The notes beneath the pieces were generated by a model, which saw only the letters and a list, made by a program, of their open reading frames with translations, made no database searches and was not told the origin of the DNA. From the NCBI GenBank assembly GCA_947378965.1, contig CANCMG010000017.1, positions 1-54,967 on the forward strand: a DNA stretch of 54,967 nucleotides. The letters run 5' to 3'. Each line of letters starts with the position of its first letter. Within the stretch, counting starts at the first letter, position 1. Made by a program: the position numbers and the translations under genes. Positions 1 through 9,122 of the stretch are shown in pieces. Source of the stretch: Alcaligenaceae bacterium. GTDB lineage: Bacteria; Pseudomonadota; Gammaproteobacteria; Burkholderiales; Burkholderiaceae_B.

Positions 1-3000
1 GTTTCAGTCCAGGGCACGGGGCTGGGCGAGCGCGCATTGAGTGCTGGTGCCTGCCAGCCATCAACGGTGGCGCCGCTTAGGTAAGCCAGCCCCGAGCGCT
101 CACCGCCTAAGGCATCGCGCGAGGTGTGACAGGCCGAACAGTGCCCCAAACCGTTCACCAGATATTCGCCCCGCAACCACGCTGGCGAACGCTCAACTTC
201 GGTTTGTACGGGCTTGGCAGAAGGCCTGGGCGTTAAGTACAGCGCATTCCAAAAGGCCATCAGCGGACGCAAACTAAAAGGAAACGCTAGCTTAGTTTCA
301 GGGGTTGCCTGGCGCACCGGCTCTTGCGACATCAGCCATCCGTACAACGCTGCCAGATCTTCATCATTGATGCGGGTGAACGAGGTGTACGGAAACGCGG
401 GATACAAGTGATGCCCATCGCGCGAGATACCTTCACGCATGGCACGATTAAACGCTTGCTGCGACCAAAGACCAAGACCCGTTTGAGGATCTGGCGTTAA
501 GTTGGTGCTATACACCGTGCCGAAGGGAGTTTGAATCCCTAAGCCGCCAGCATTTGGTTTACCTTGTGCACTGGTGTGACAGGTGACACAGTTACCCAAG
601 GCCGCTAATTCACGACCGCGGTCAAGCGTGGCGGCTGAGTAGGTCGCGATCGGTTGGGTCACTGGAGCCAGCACAGTGCGCTGCCCGAACAGCGACCACG
701 TCGCACCAAGCAGCGTGGTGCCGAGTGCTGCCGTCAACGCAGCGGCACGCAACCACCAGGCACGCGGTCGCGGCCAGCGTGCGTCGGCGCGATCTGTCTG
801 TTGACGTGCAGGGCCTGCTAGCCGTAGGTCACTTGTTTGTGATGCCACCTGAAACTTGTCGGAGGCGTGCGCCACCAATTGAGGCTTACCAGAAGCGTGC
901 GTGGCTGAGTCGCCCTGATACATCAAAGGATTCAAAGCCGCGCGCACAACCTCAGGCGTAAAAGGAGGTTGCCTGAAACGCACGCCCGTTGCATCGAAAA
1001 TTGCATTCGCAATCGCAGCCGTGCCGGGCACCGAAGCTGACTCGCCCGCCCCAAGTGCGGGCTCATTGTGCCGAGGCATCTGCGTGACTTCGATCACAGG
1101 CACTTGCCTGAAACTCAAAATCGGATACGAACCCCATTCGCGGGTGGCGACGGTATTACGCTCACGTTCGGTTGGCACCTGTTCAAGCATGGCACGACTA
1201 GTGGTTTGCACCACGTTGCCATGGATTTGGTGTTCAACACCGGCGGGATTAATGGTTAAGCCAGCATCGTGACCGACCACCACCCGTTTAACATGCACTT
1301 CACCCGTGCGCTTGTTGACCTCAACATCGGCGATCCAAGCGGCCCACGCAGCTCCAAATCCAGGCCACTTACTGTGAACGTAGCGTGCCCAAGCGATGCC
1401 TTGTCCGTGCAAAATATCGCCCTCTGCGCCCTGCTGCTGCGGCTGCTCATGCATTTGCCAACCAGCCTTGGCTGCGGTCGCTTGCAATAATTCTCGCGCA
1501 CGCGGGTCATCGAGATAACGCAATCTGAAAGTCAGAGGATCGACCCCAGCCGCAGTCGCCAACTCATCGATATAAGATTCGTGGGCAAACGAGTTGGGCA
1601 TCGCTGACACGCCACGCAACCACGAGGCGCGCAAAATGGGCGGCATATCATTGACTGTCACGCGCAAATTTTGCAACGTATAAGGCGGACGCGCTGTGCG
1701 ATCACCCATCTCATACGCTTGCGCGTTGGGTTCAAGCGTACGCGTGAGTAACAGCGCTAGCGTGGGTGCGCCGTTTGAAGGGTAAGAGGTTGAAAAATCG
1801 TAGGCTGCAATCGAGCCGTCTGCGTGTAACCCACCGCGCACCTCCATCCATTGCGCCGCGCCTTTGGGCTCCCACAGGTTTTCTTGCTCGCGCGTCAGTT
1901 GCACACGCACCGGCGCACCGACTGCACGTGCCAGTAACACCGCATCAGCCGCCACATCATCGGCACCGTTGCGCCCATAGCACCCCGAGGCCTCCATGCG
2001 TACGATTTCAATCGCAGTGTCTTGCAACGCGGTGAGGCGCGCTAAGTCTGCACGCAATACATGAGGATTTTGCGTGCCCGCCCAAACGGTTAACACAAAA
2101 GGATCGGTCGGATCGGTTTTAAATTCGGCCACGGCACACGAGGGGCCAATCGACGCGTGCATCTGATAAGGCCAGATGTAAGTACGTGGCATCGATTGCG
2201 CGGCCTGCGCAAGCGCCTGATCCACATCGCCTTCGTCAACCAGTTGACGCGGCGTTGCTGGATTAGCACGCAACGCTTGTTCGACGTTTGACAGGTCAGG
2301 CAAACCGGCCCAGGGTTTCCAGTGAACGCGCAGTGTATTAGCAGCGAGTTCGGCAAATTCTTCACGCTCGGCCACCACACCAACAAAATCCCGAATCACA
2401 ACAACCGCGCGAATGCCCGGGATATGCGCAATCGAGGTCTCGTCAACAGACTCGAGCAAATTACCAATAAAGTCACCGTGATCGGCACCCGCATAGGGTG
2501 GACGAATCACTCGACCGTGCAACATGCCGGGCAGCCGCATGTCGTGCACGAATACCAACTCGCCCGTCGCTTTAGCCGGGATATCCACACGCGGCACGGA
2601 CTGTCCGACTGTGCGGTAGGTCGCAGGATCTTTGACCGGCGTGGCCAGTTCAAGTTTAAGGTGGATGCGCTGGCCCACGAGTAACGCCGCATAGCTCGCT
2701 GAGGTGGCGGGCACCCCCCGAGCTGCGGCCAGCTCAAGCAAATATTGTCGTGCCTGAGCCGCCGCTGCCCGCAGGGGTGCAGCGTGGTTTTGGATGGAGC
2801 CACTCGCAATGGTGGGCCCTTGATTGGGTGCCGTGCCGGTGTCGCCCAAGATCACATCAACCTGCTCAAGCGCAACGTCAAGCTCTTCGGCCACAATTTG
2901 AGCAAACGCGGTTTTGATTCCGGTGCCAAGGTCCACATGGCCATGCAAAGCAGTCACCCGGCCGTCTGCCCAAAGCGCGAGCAAAATTTCGACGCCTTCA

Positions 3001-3134
3001 GCAGGGTTGCCCGGTACAGCCGCCGGCTGACCAGGCGCAGGGGGATTAGCAGGTGGCGGATCACGCACCGCCAACAACACGCCAGTTGCGTTTAAAAAAT
3101 CTGCGCGAGTTCGCAAGGGCCTAGGGTGCGTCAT
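1..3134 (-). CDS. nicB: NicB-like molybdopterin subunit fused to c-type cytochrome domains (C-terminus outside window)
   Basis: Large subunit of a xanthine dehydrogenase-family hydroxylase, probably converting nicotinate or a related N-heterocycle to its 6-hydroxy form at the cytoplasmic membrane or periplasmic face. I translated the whole frame by hand: it is open from the ATG at 3134 to the left edge, about 1044 codons without a stop. The N-terminal half has the HGHVDLGTGIKT pattern; the GAGESASVPG motif places the probable catalytic Glu near residue 698. A hydrophobic segment lies around residues 791-815, followed by two haem motifs, CVTCH (849-853) and CSACH (999-1003). Pseudomonas NicB is a fusion of about 1180 residues with three haems, so a third CxxCH should lie outside the window. 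Its start overlaps the end of the [2Fe-2S] gene by 14 nt. The family is clear; the substrate is inferred from neighbours. Confidence 0.88.
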   Translation of the reverse strand, partial: MTHPRPLRTRADFLNATGVLLAVRDPPPANPPAPGQPAAVPGNPAEGVEILLALWADGRVTALHGHVDLGTGIKTAFAQIVAEELDVALEQVDVILGDTGTAPNQGPTIASGSIQNHAAPLRAAAAQARQYLLELAAARGVPATSASYAALLVGQRIHLKLELATPVKDPATYRTVGQSVPRVDIPAKATGELVFVHDMRLPGMLHGRVIRPPYAGADHGDFIGNLLESVDETSIAHIPGIRAVVVIRDFVGVVAEREEFAELAANTLRVHWKPWAGLPDLSNVEQALRANPATPRQLVDEGDVDQALAQAAQSMPRTYIWPYQMHASIGPSCAVAEFKTDPTDPFVLTVWAGTQNPHVLRADLARLTALQDTAIEIVRMEASGCYGRNGADDVAADAVLLARAVGAPVRVQLTREQENLWEPKGAAQWMEVRGGLHADGSIAAYDFSTSYPSNGAPTLALLLTRTLEPNAQAYEMGDRTARPPYTLQNLRVTVNDMPPILRASWLRGVSAMPNSFAHESYIDELATAAGVDPLTFRLRYLDDPRARELLQATAAKAGWQMHEQPQQQGAEGDILHGQGIAWARYVHSKWPGFGAAWAAWIADVEVNKRTGEVHVKRVVVGHDAGLTINPAGVEHQIHGNVVQTTSRAMLEQVPTERERNTVATREWGSYPILSFRQVPVIEVTQMPRHNEPALGAGESASVPGTAAIANAIFDATGVRFRQPPFTPEVVRAALNPLMYQGDSATHASGKPQLVAHASDKFQVASQTSDLRLAGPARQQTDRADARWPRPRAWWLRAAALTAALGTTLLGATWSLFGQRTVLAPVTQPIATYSAATLDRGRELAALGNCVTCHTSAQGKPNAGGLGIQTPFGTVYSTNLTPDPQTGLGLWSQQAFNRAMREGISRDGHHLYPAFPYTSFTRINDEDLAALYGWLMSQEPVRQATPETKLAFPFSLRPLMAFWNALYLTPRPSAKPVQTEVERSPAWLRGEYLVNGLGHCSACHTSRDALGGERSGLAYLSGATVDGWQAPALNARSPSPVPWTE

Positions 3135-3627
3135 GACTGACCCTATGTGGGGCTTGCATCAATACTGCCGCACGTTTAACTGCCCGAATGATTTCGACGT
3201 GAGTGCCGCAGCGACAAAAATTACCCGATAAGGCGCTACGAATTTGGTCTTCTGTTGGATCAGGTGTATGCGTCAGTAAAGACACTGTCATCACAATCAT
3301 TCCGTTCAGACAATACCCGCACTGCGCGGCTTGCTCGTCAATAAATGCCTGTTGGGCTGGATGCAACTGCGCGCCTGAGCCCAACCCTTCAAGCGTTGTA
3401 ATGGCGCGGCCTTGTACGCCTTGTGCGGGTACCACGCACGAGCGCGCAGCCATCCCATCAATGAGCACGGTGCAAGCGCCGCACTGACCCAATCCGCAAC
3501 CATATTTTGGCCCATTCAACGCAAGGTCATTACGCAACACCTGCATGAGCGACACCTCTGCCGACAGCTGTAGATCATGCTGCTGGCTATTGACAAGTAA
3601 GGTGCAAGGTGACGAAGTGTGCATCAA
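3121..3627 (-). CDS. nicA: NicA-like [2Fe-2S] subunit of the molybdenum hydroxylase
   Basis: Small iron-sulfur subunit (168 aa) that carries electrons from the molybdenum cofactor to the cytochrome domains of its partner. The plant-type ferredoxin cluster is ligated by Cys44, Cys49, Cys52 and Cys64; the second cluster by Cys103, Cys106, Cys138 and Cys140 in QCGYC and FCRC. Length and cysteine pattern match CoxS/NicA-type subunits. Translation begins at one of two adjacent Met codons five bases after the transporter ATPase gene stops, and its end overlaps the large-subunit start, so the two are probably translationally coupled. No FAD subunit gene is present, which fits the two-subunit NicAB type that donates to cytochrome c rather than NAD. 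Confidence 0.92.
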   Translation of the reverse strand: MMHTSSPCTLLVNSQQHDLQLSAEVSLMQVLRNDLALNGPKYGCGLGQCGACTVLIDGMAARSCVVPAQGVQGRAITTLEGLGSGAQLHPAQQAFIDEQAAQCGYCLNGMIVMTVSLLTHTPDPTEDQIRSALSGNFCRCGTHVEIIRAVKRAAVLMQAPHRVSHDAP

Positions 3628-3632
3628 AGACC

Positions 3633-5303
3633 TTAGACGCTTAAATAGGTTTGACGGACATGCTCATTGGCATCGAGCTCGGCCATCGTGCCACTGAAAC
3701 GGATGTGCCCTTTTTCAAGCACATAGGCGCGATCGCACACCAAGCGTGCAAAGTGCAGATTTTGTTCAGAGAGCAAAATACTGACCCCTTGCTTTTTCAA
3801 GGCCAAAATCATCTGAACCATCTGCTCAACAATCACAGGTGCGACACCTTCAGAGGGCTCATCTAGCAGCACCAAATAGGGGTTACCCATCAAGCTGCGC
3901 GCCACGGTCAGCATTTGCTGTTCACCACCACTCATCTGCCCACCCGGGCGCTTGGGCATCTCGCCAAGGTTCGGAAACAGCGTGAACAGTTGCTGCACAG
4001 TCCAGGTCGGCGCCGCCGAGCCATCAGGCCACATGCGAGGCCTTTGCCGGCCGACTTCGAGGTTCTCTAAGACGGTTAAGTCGGTAAAAATTCGCCGATC
4101 CTCAGGTACATAACCTAACCCACTTGCCGCAATTCGATGGGCCGCATCTTTTGAAATATCTCGCCCCATAAAGTGCATGTCACCCGTGCGCTTTTCAAGT
4201 AACCCCATCAACGCTTTCATGGTAGTTGACTTACCCGCCCCATTGCGCCCCATTAAGGCCACGACTTCGCCGCGTTTCACCTCAAGGTTCACGTCGTACA
4301 AAATTTGAGCGGCGCCGTACCAGGCCTTTAAGCTCTGCACAGATAACAGCGGTTCTGTCTGAGCGAGCGAACTCAGGTCTTTGTGAACATTTGCAACGAT
4401 TCTGGCCTCGAACACCTCTTTTTCAGGGTTCACCCCTTGAGTGTTGAGCAAACTTTTGTTTGACTCCTCCGACATCTGATGGTTGAACAACCCGTTGTTC
4501 GATTCCTTCGATATCTGGCCCTTGGCTGTCGCCACTGAGACTGCCGTCTTGTCTTCAAACGTCGCGCCAGAGCCAAAGTACACCTCTTGCACCTTGGCAT
4601 CTTTGCGAATGTCGTCAGCCTTGCCTTGCGCAATCAGTCTTCCGCGCGCCAAGACAATCATGCGATCGGCGTGAGCAAACACCACATCCATACTGTGCTC
4701 AGTAAACAGCACAGCGATCTGTTGCTCAAGCACTAATTTTTTTGTCAACGTCATTAACGCATTGCGCTCTTTGGGTGCCATACCTGCGGTGGGCTCATCC
4801 ATCAATAACAGTCGTGGACGATTGGCCAACGCAATCGCTAGCTCGACACGTTTCACATCGCTATAGGCCAACGCGCTACAGGGGCGGTCTGCTTGCGACG
4901 CCATCCCAACCTGCTCAAGCAACTCAAGCGCTCGGGTTCGTTCGTGTGCGCGCGCAGCTTTGAAAAACGAAAACACTTGCCCCGCATGCGAGAGCAAAGC
5001 CATCTGCACGTTTTCAATCACCGTTAACGACGCAAACGTTTCAGCGATTTGAAACGTGCGGCCTACCCCTAAACGCCAGATCTCTCGTGGCGCAAGGCCA
5101 ACTAACTCTTGCCCAGCAAACTGGATCGACCCGCGGTCAGCCTGCAATTGACCATTGACCATATTGAAGGTGGTGGATTTGCCGGCGCCATTCGGGCCAA
5201 TCAGGGCCAACAACTCACCCGCTTCGAGCTCAAACGAAATCCCATCAACGGCCTTCACCCCGCCAAAGGACTTACCTAAGTCTTTCACTATTAACAGGCT
5301 CAT
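3633..5303 (-). CDS. Fused LivG-LivF ABC transporter ATPase
   Basis: Two branched-chain amino acid type (HAAT) ATPases in one 556-aa chain, energising uptake through the fused permease encoded just upstream. The start is the Met of MSLLIVKDLGKSFGG at 5303, which overlaps the permease stop as ATGA; the frame extends further upstream but inside the permease gene. The LivG half has Walker A GPNGAGKST at residues 36-44 and Walker B LLLMDEP, but its signature reads AYSDVKR rather than a canonical LSGGQ or AYGxQR. The LivF half has Walker A GRNGAGKST, signature MSGGEQQ and LVLLDEP. Between them is a hydrophilic linker of about 70 residues with a duplicated 13-residue block. The substrate is unknown; the operon suggests an N-heterocyclic carboxylate. 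Confidence 0.9.
   Translation of the reverse strand: MSLLIVKDLGKSFGGVKAVDGISFELEAGELLALIGPNGAGKSTTFNMVNGQLQADRGSIQFAGQELVGLAPREIWRLGVGRTFQIAETFASLTVIENVQMALLSHAGQVFSFFKAARAHERTRALELLEQVGMASQADRPCSALAYSDVKRVELAIALANRPRLLLMDEPTAGMAPKERNALMTLTKKLVLEQQIAVLFTEHSMDVVFAHADRMIVLARGRLIAQGKADDIRKDAKVQEVYFGSGATFEDKTAVSVATAKGQISKESNNGLFNHQMSEESNKSLLNTQGVNPEKEVFEARIVANVHKDLSSLAQTEPLLSVQSLKAWYGAAQILYDVNLEVKRGEVVALMGRNGAGKSTTMKALMGLLEKRTGDMHFMGRDISKDAAHRIAASGLGYVPEDRRIFTDLTVLENLEVGRQRPRMWPDGSAAPTWTVQQLFTLFPNLGEMPKRPGGQMSGGEQQMLTVARSLMGNPYLVLLDEPSEGVAPVIVEQMVQMILALKKQGVSILLSEQNLHFARLVCDRAYVLEKGHIRFSGTMAELDANEHVRQTYLSV
4440..4517 (-). repeat. 39-bp x2 diverged tandem duplication in the LivG-LivF linker
   Basis: Two abutting 39-bp copies (4479-4517 then 4440-4478 in coding direction) differ at 10 of 39 positions. 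They encode QISKESNNGLFNH and QMSEESNKSLLNT. The length is a multiple of three, so the fusion frame is preserved. Confidence 0.8.
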
Positions 5304-7192
5304 GTTTGCCCCTTGCCTGTCACACGCAAACTGATGCGACGTACGGAGCCTGCAATCCCTTCGGGAAACAACAACACCAGTAACAAGATAATCCCACCTA
5401 GCATCGCGCGCCAATATTCAGTGTTGCGTGCGATGACGTCATGCAACCAGGTGAAACTCACGGCGCCCACGATCGGGCCTGCAAAAGTCTGTATGCCGCC
5501 GAGCAAGACCATCACCAAGCCATCCACCGAACGACTGACATGTAACGTCTCGGGCGAGATACTGCCCTTAGAAAAAGCGAAAAGCGCGCCGGCCACACCT
5601 GCAAAGACACCCGCGATCACAAAGGCCACCCACTGCACCCGTTTAACATTGATGCCAATGGCATCGGCACGCATCGGCGAATCTCGACCCGCGCGCATGG
5701 CGTAACCCAAAGGCGCGTACAACATACGCCGCAATAACCAAACGCTTAGGACCACGCATGAGAGTGTCAAAAAGTAATAATTTTTTTTGTCAGCCAGCCA
5801 TGTCGCTGGCCACACGCCCGTCAACCCATTGCTGCCACCGGTGAAGGCATCCCACTGAAACACCACGGCCCAAGTGATTTGCGCAAAGGCCAAGGTCAAC
5901 ATTGCCAGATAGACGCCCGATAAGCGCACACTAAACCAGCCAAATACCAACGCCCCCATGCCAGCGACAAGCGGTGCCAGCAGCAGCGCAAGCTCCATGG
6001 GCAACCCAAGCGCTTTAAACAAAAGTGCGGCACCATACGCACCCAAACCAAAATACGCCGCATGACCAAACGAATGCATGCCGGCGGGCCCCATGATGAA
6101 GTGCAAACTTGTTGCAAACAACACTGCCACCAACAAATCGATACTCAGCACTGTGAAATAAGGCGATGACGAGGTGAGCCACGGTAGCAGCACCAACAAG
6201 GCCACAGCCACTAACTGTAAGGTGGTCGCCGTGCGTGTGGGTGCGGCCAACGGTGCTTCGATGTGGCCGGCATGGCGCGAGAGCGGCTGCGGTCTACCCA
6301 ACAACCCCCAGGGGCGCAGCACCAACACCACAGCCATCACTAAAAACTCAACCACCAAAGTCAGCTTTGAAAAAGAGATTGCTGTACCAAAAATATTGAC
6401 GACACCTAACCAAATGCAAATGGCTTTTAATTCAGCTATCAACAGAGCAGCCACAAAAGCGCCGGGGATCGAGCCCATCCCGCCCACCACTACCACCACA
6501 AACGCCGCGCCAATCGTGTTGAGATCCATCTCAAGGCTTGCTGGTTCGCGCGGCAGTTGCAAGGCACCACCTAAACCCGCCAACAGCGCACCTAAGGCAA
6601 AGATGCTGGTAAACAACCACGCCTGATTGACCCCGAGCGCAGCAACCATCTCGCGATCTTGTGTGGCAGCGCGAATAAACGTGCCCCAGCGGGTACGGGT
6701 CAACAACAGCCAAAGCAAGCCCAACAGTACGGGCCCGACAACAATTAAAAATAAATCGTACGCGGGGAAACTCCGCCCTAAGATTTGCACCGCCCCCTTC
6801 AAACCGGGTGCACGTGGCCCGAGTAGCTCTTCAGGACCCCACAGCCACAACACAGCATCCTTAAACACTAAGACCAGGGCAAAGGTGGCCAACAATTGAA
6901 ACAGTTCGGGCGCACGGTAAATACGGCGCATCAGGGTGACTTCGACCACGGCTCCAAGCACGCCGACGAGCAGCGCTGCACACAGTACGGCTGGCCAAAA
7001 ACCGATCGTGTCTGCAAAGCGCGTCACTAGGGTGTAGGCGAGATAAATACCCACCATAAAAAACGAACCGTGAGCAAAGTTCACGATTCGCGTCACACCA
7101 AAAATGAGCGACAGCCCGGCTGAGACCAAAAAGAGCGATGAGGCCCCAGCCAGACCGTTGAGCAACTGAACAACAAAACCAGATAAATCCAT
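5300..7192 (-). CDS. Fused LivH-LivM ABC transporter permease
   Basis: Inner-membrane permease of a HAAT/LIV-type importer, about 630 aa. Residues about 1-290 are LivH-like (SAGLSLIFGVTRIVNFAHGS near the N-terminus; ALGVNQAWLF...GLGGAL near the EAA-type loop) and about 310-625 are LivM-like (FGHAAYFGLGAYGAA; AIGINVKRVQWVAFVIAGVFAGVAGALFA split over that loop). Many hydrophobic segments fill both halves. I chose the ATG at 7192; an in-frame TTG at 7210 would add six residues, and no strong ribosome binding site decides between them. It ends in a 4-nt overlap with the ATPase gene. Each LIV component is usually a separate gene; here both the permease pair and the ATPase pair are fused. Confidence 0.9.
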   Translation of the reverse strand: MDLSGFVVQLLNGLAGASSLFLVSAGLSLIFGVTRIVNFAHGSFFMVGIYLAYTLVTRFADTIGFWPAVLCAALLVGVLGAVVEVTLMRRIYRAPELFQLLATFALVLVFKDAVLWLWGPEELLGPRAPGLKGAVQILGRSFPAYDLFLIVVGPVLLGLLWLLLTRTRWGTFIRAATQDREMVAALGVNQAWLFTSIFALGALLAGLGGALQLPREPASLEMDLNTIGAAFVVVVVGGMGSIPGAFVAALLIAELKAICIWLGVVNIFGTAISFSKLTLVVEFLVMAVVLVLRPWGLLGRPQPLSRHAGHIEAPLAAPTRTATTLQLVAVALLVLLPWLTSSSPYFTVLSIDLLVAVLFATSLHFIMGPAGMHSFGHAAYFGLGAYGAALLFKALGLPMELALLLAPLVAGMGALVFGWFSVRLSGVYLAMLTLAFAQITWAVVFQWDAFTGGSNGLTGVWPATWLADKKNYYFLTLSCVVLSVWLLRRMLYAPLGYAMRAGRDSPMRADAIGINVKRVQWVAFVIAGVFAGVAGALFAFSKGSISPETLHVSRSVDGLVMVLLGGIQTFAGPIVGAVSFTWLHDVIARNTEYWRAMLGGIILLLVLLFPEGIAGSVRRISLRVTGKGQT

Positions 7193-7256
7193 CAATCGCC
7201 CATTCAACAATCAACGCTTAACGCTTGGCAGGCCACGGTACATTTAAAGGCGCCCA

Positions 7257-8471
7257 TTATTGCGCGGGACGCAATTTTTTAACCTCTTCGGCAGAAGGCA
7301 AGAATTTAGCGCCATCTAAGAAGCGAAAATCAACCATCACACCTTTGCCACCTTCGTTTTTAGTGCGGCCAACAAAGCTACCCATCGTCGACTGATGATC
7401 TTCGGGTCGGTAGGTGATGGGGCCGAACGGCGTCATCAGGTTCAACCCTTTAAAGGCCTCGACCAGCTTTTCAGAATCTGTGCTTTGAGCCTTTTTGATC
7501 CCTGCAGCCAGCGACATGATGGAGCTGTAACCCACCACTGAACCCAGGCGTGGATAGTCTTTGAACTTGTCTTGATAGGCTTTAAGAAAAGCGGCATGCT
7601 CTGGCGTTTTGATGCCATACCAGGGGTAACCGGTCACCAACCAGCCATCTGGGCTTTCATCTTTAAGTGGGTCAAGGTACTCGGGCTCGCCGGTTAGTAA
7701 GCTCACGACCTCACGGCCCTTAAATAAACCACGGGTGTTACCTTCGCGAACGAACTTCGACAGGTCTGCGCCGAACAACACGTTAAAAATCGCATCAGGC
7801 TTAGCATCAGCAAGCGCCTGCACCACACTGCCTGCATCGAGCTTACCTAAGGGAGGCGCCTGCTCGGCCACAAACTCAATATCGGGTTGAGCTGCCTTCA
7901 TGAGTTCTTTGAAACTAGCGATCGCCGATTGACCATATTCATAATTAGGATAAACGATCGCCCAGCGTTTTTTCTTCATCGCAACAGCGTCGGGCACAAG
8001 CATCGCCACCTGCATGTAGGTTGAGGTACGCAGACGGAACGTATAGCGATTGCCGTTTTGCCAGACAATCTTATCGGTCAAAGGCTCACTGGCTAAAAAG
8101 AAAAATTTCTTTTGCTTTGAAAAATCAGTCAGTGCCAAGCCAATATGCGACAAGAAAGACCCTGTTAACACGTCAACCTGATCACGCGATACCAGCTCTT
8201 CGGCCACCCGCACGGCGTCACCTGGGTTGGCGTTATCGTCGCGCGTAATGAGTTCAACTTTTTTACCATTCAAACCGCCGCCCGCATTGATCTGCTCAAT
8301 CGCGAGTTCCATGCCTTTTTTGTAGGGCTCAAGAAAAGCAGGCTGTGCCTTATAACTATTGATTTCGCCGATTTTGATGACGCCTTGCGCCATCAGGGCT
8401 GACGAGGCGCTCAGCAGCGTGACTGCTGCGATGCTTAGCCTTGCAAAGATACTGAGTCGGTGCTGTTTCAT
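7257..8471 (-). CDS. LIV-type ABC transporter periplasmic substrate-binding protein
   Basis: Periplasmic binding protein of 404 aa with a Sec signal peptide (basic MKQHRLSIFARLS, hydrophobic core, likely cleavage near ALMAQG). The mature part starts with IKIGEINSYKAQPAFLEPYKKGMELA and contains AIEQINAGGGLNGKKVEL, typical of the LivJ/urea-amide family (Peripla_BP_6). A good ribosome binding site, AGGAGAG, lies five bases before the ATG. It is followed by the permease after about 64 bases and sits in the catabolic operon, so it probably captures the heterocyclic acid or a related amide rather than a branched-chain amino acid. The ligand cannot be read from sequence. Confidence 0.9.
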   Translation of the reverse strand: MKQHRLSIFARLSIAAVTLLSASSALMAQGVIKIGEINSYKAQPAFLEPYKKGMELAIEQINAGGGLNGKKVELITRDDNANPGDAVRVAEELVSRDQVDVLTGSFLSHIGLALTDFSKQKKFFFLASEPLTDKIVWQNGNRYTFRLRTSTYMQVAMLVPDAVAMKKKRWAIVYPNYEYGQSAIASFKELMKAAQPDIEFVAEQAPPLGKLDAGSVVQALADAKPDAIFNVLFGADLSKFVREGNTRGLFKGREVVSLLTGEPEYLDPLKDESPDGWLVTGYPWYGIKTPEHAAFLKAYQDKFKDYPRLGSVVGYSSIMSLAAGIKKAQSTDSEKLVEAFKGLNLMTPFGPITYRPEDHQSTMGSFVGRTKNEGGKGVMVDFRFLDGAKFLPSAEEVKKLRPAQ

Positions 8472-8530
8472 CGTACTCTCCTGTTTATCGGGCGCATGCC
8501 CTGACTGTCAATGTTTCAACGTTTCAATAT

Positions 8531-9118
8531 TTAATTCAAACCATCTTTACCAATCATATTCTGATGCTGCAACCCACCCACTCGAGGGTTAGGGCGTCCG
8601 CTATCGGTGACAGCGACGCACACCACGATTTCGTTGGCGCGCGGCGCATCGGTGACACGCGCTTCGATCGCATCAAAATGACTTCGGACATAGGCTGCGT
8701 CTTTGTGTCCGAGCGGCACATCAATCGTGGCCCCCATTGCACCCATTTTTTTACTCGAAGGCACAAGCGCCGCACCCTTTTCAACCGCAACGCGCAGCGG
8801 CGCCCCTAATTTTGGATGCAAAATCGCAGCGGCGTGCTCAAGCTCACCCGCCTCGCCAACAATGGCTGCCTTGCCGTAGCTTTGGGCCTCGCCGGGCTGG
8901 ATCCCAAGAGCCTGCACGCAACGCTGCCCAAGTAAGGCACCAAGCTCTTGCCCCACAGTCATCAGTGCATCTAAATCTGCAACATACCGCCCGGCAAAGG
9001 GATTTTCGATGACCGCCATGGCCAGCGCACGCCGCGTGGGGGGCGACACAGGTTGACCGTTTTCAACCCACACCTCGTCGACTTGTACGACGATCCTACG
9101 AATTTTTGCTTGCATCAT
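8531..9118 (-). CDS. DUF1185 ('amino acid synthesis') family protein
   Basis: About 195 aa, beginning MMQAKIRRIVVQVDEVWVENG. The sequence matches the family annotated as amino acid synthesis protein (DUF1185), known from Bordetella and rhizobia; despite the name no reaction is established to my knowledge. Visible conserved stretches are NPFAGRY near residue 40, GKAAIVGEAGELEHAAAILHP in the middle, and MGATIDVPLGHKDAAYVRSHFD near residue 145. The track-length frame starts upstream at 9163 inside the preceding gene; the GAGGTG just before the twin ATG at 9118/9115 favours the shorter form. It lies between the UPF0280 and binding protein genes in the nicotinate-type operon, so a role in processing a pathway intermediate is plausible but unproven. 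Confidence 0.82.
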   Translation of the reverse strand: MMQAKIRRIVVQVDEVWVENGQPVSPPTRRALAMAVIENPFAGRYVADLDALMTVGQELGALLGQRCVQALGIQPGEAQSYGKAAIVGEAGELEHAAAILHPKLGAPLRVAVEKGAALVPSSKKMGAMGATIDVPLGHKDAAYVRSHFDAIEARVTDAPRANEIVVCVAVTDSGRPNPRVGGLQHQNMIGKDGLN

Positions 9119-9122
9119 CACC

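Noticed and set aside
1-3134. Many short plus- and minus-strand ORFs across the left 3 kb
   Set aside because: A single minus-strand frame is open throughout and encodes recognisable hydroxylase and cytochrome motifs; the short ORFs are shadows of it.
5304-5414. Upstream extension of the LivG-LivF ATPase frame
   Set aside because: The extra residues lie inside the permease gene and resemble no family member; the ATGA-overlapping Met fits the conserved N-terminus.
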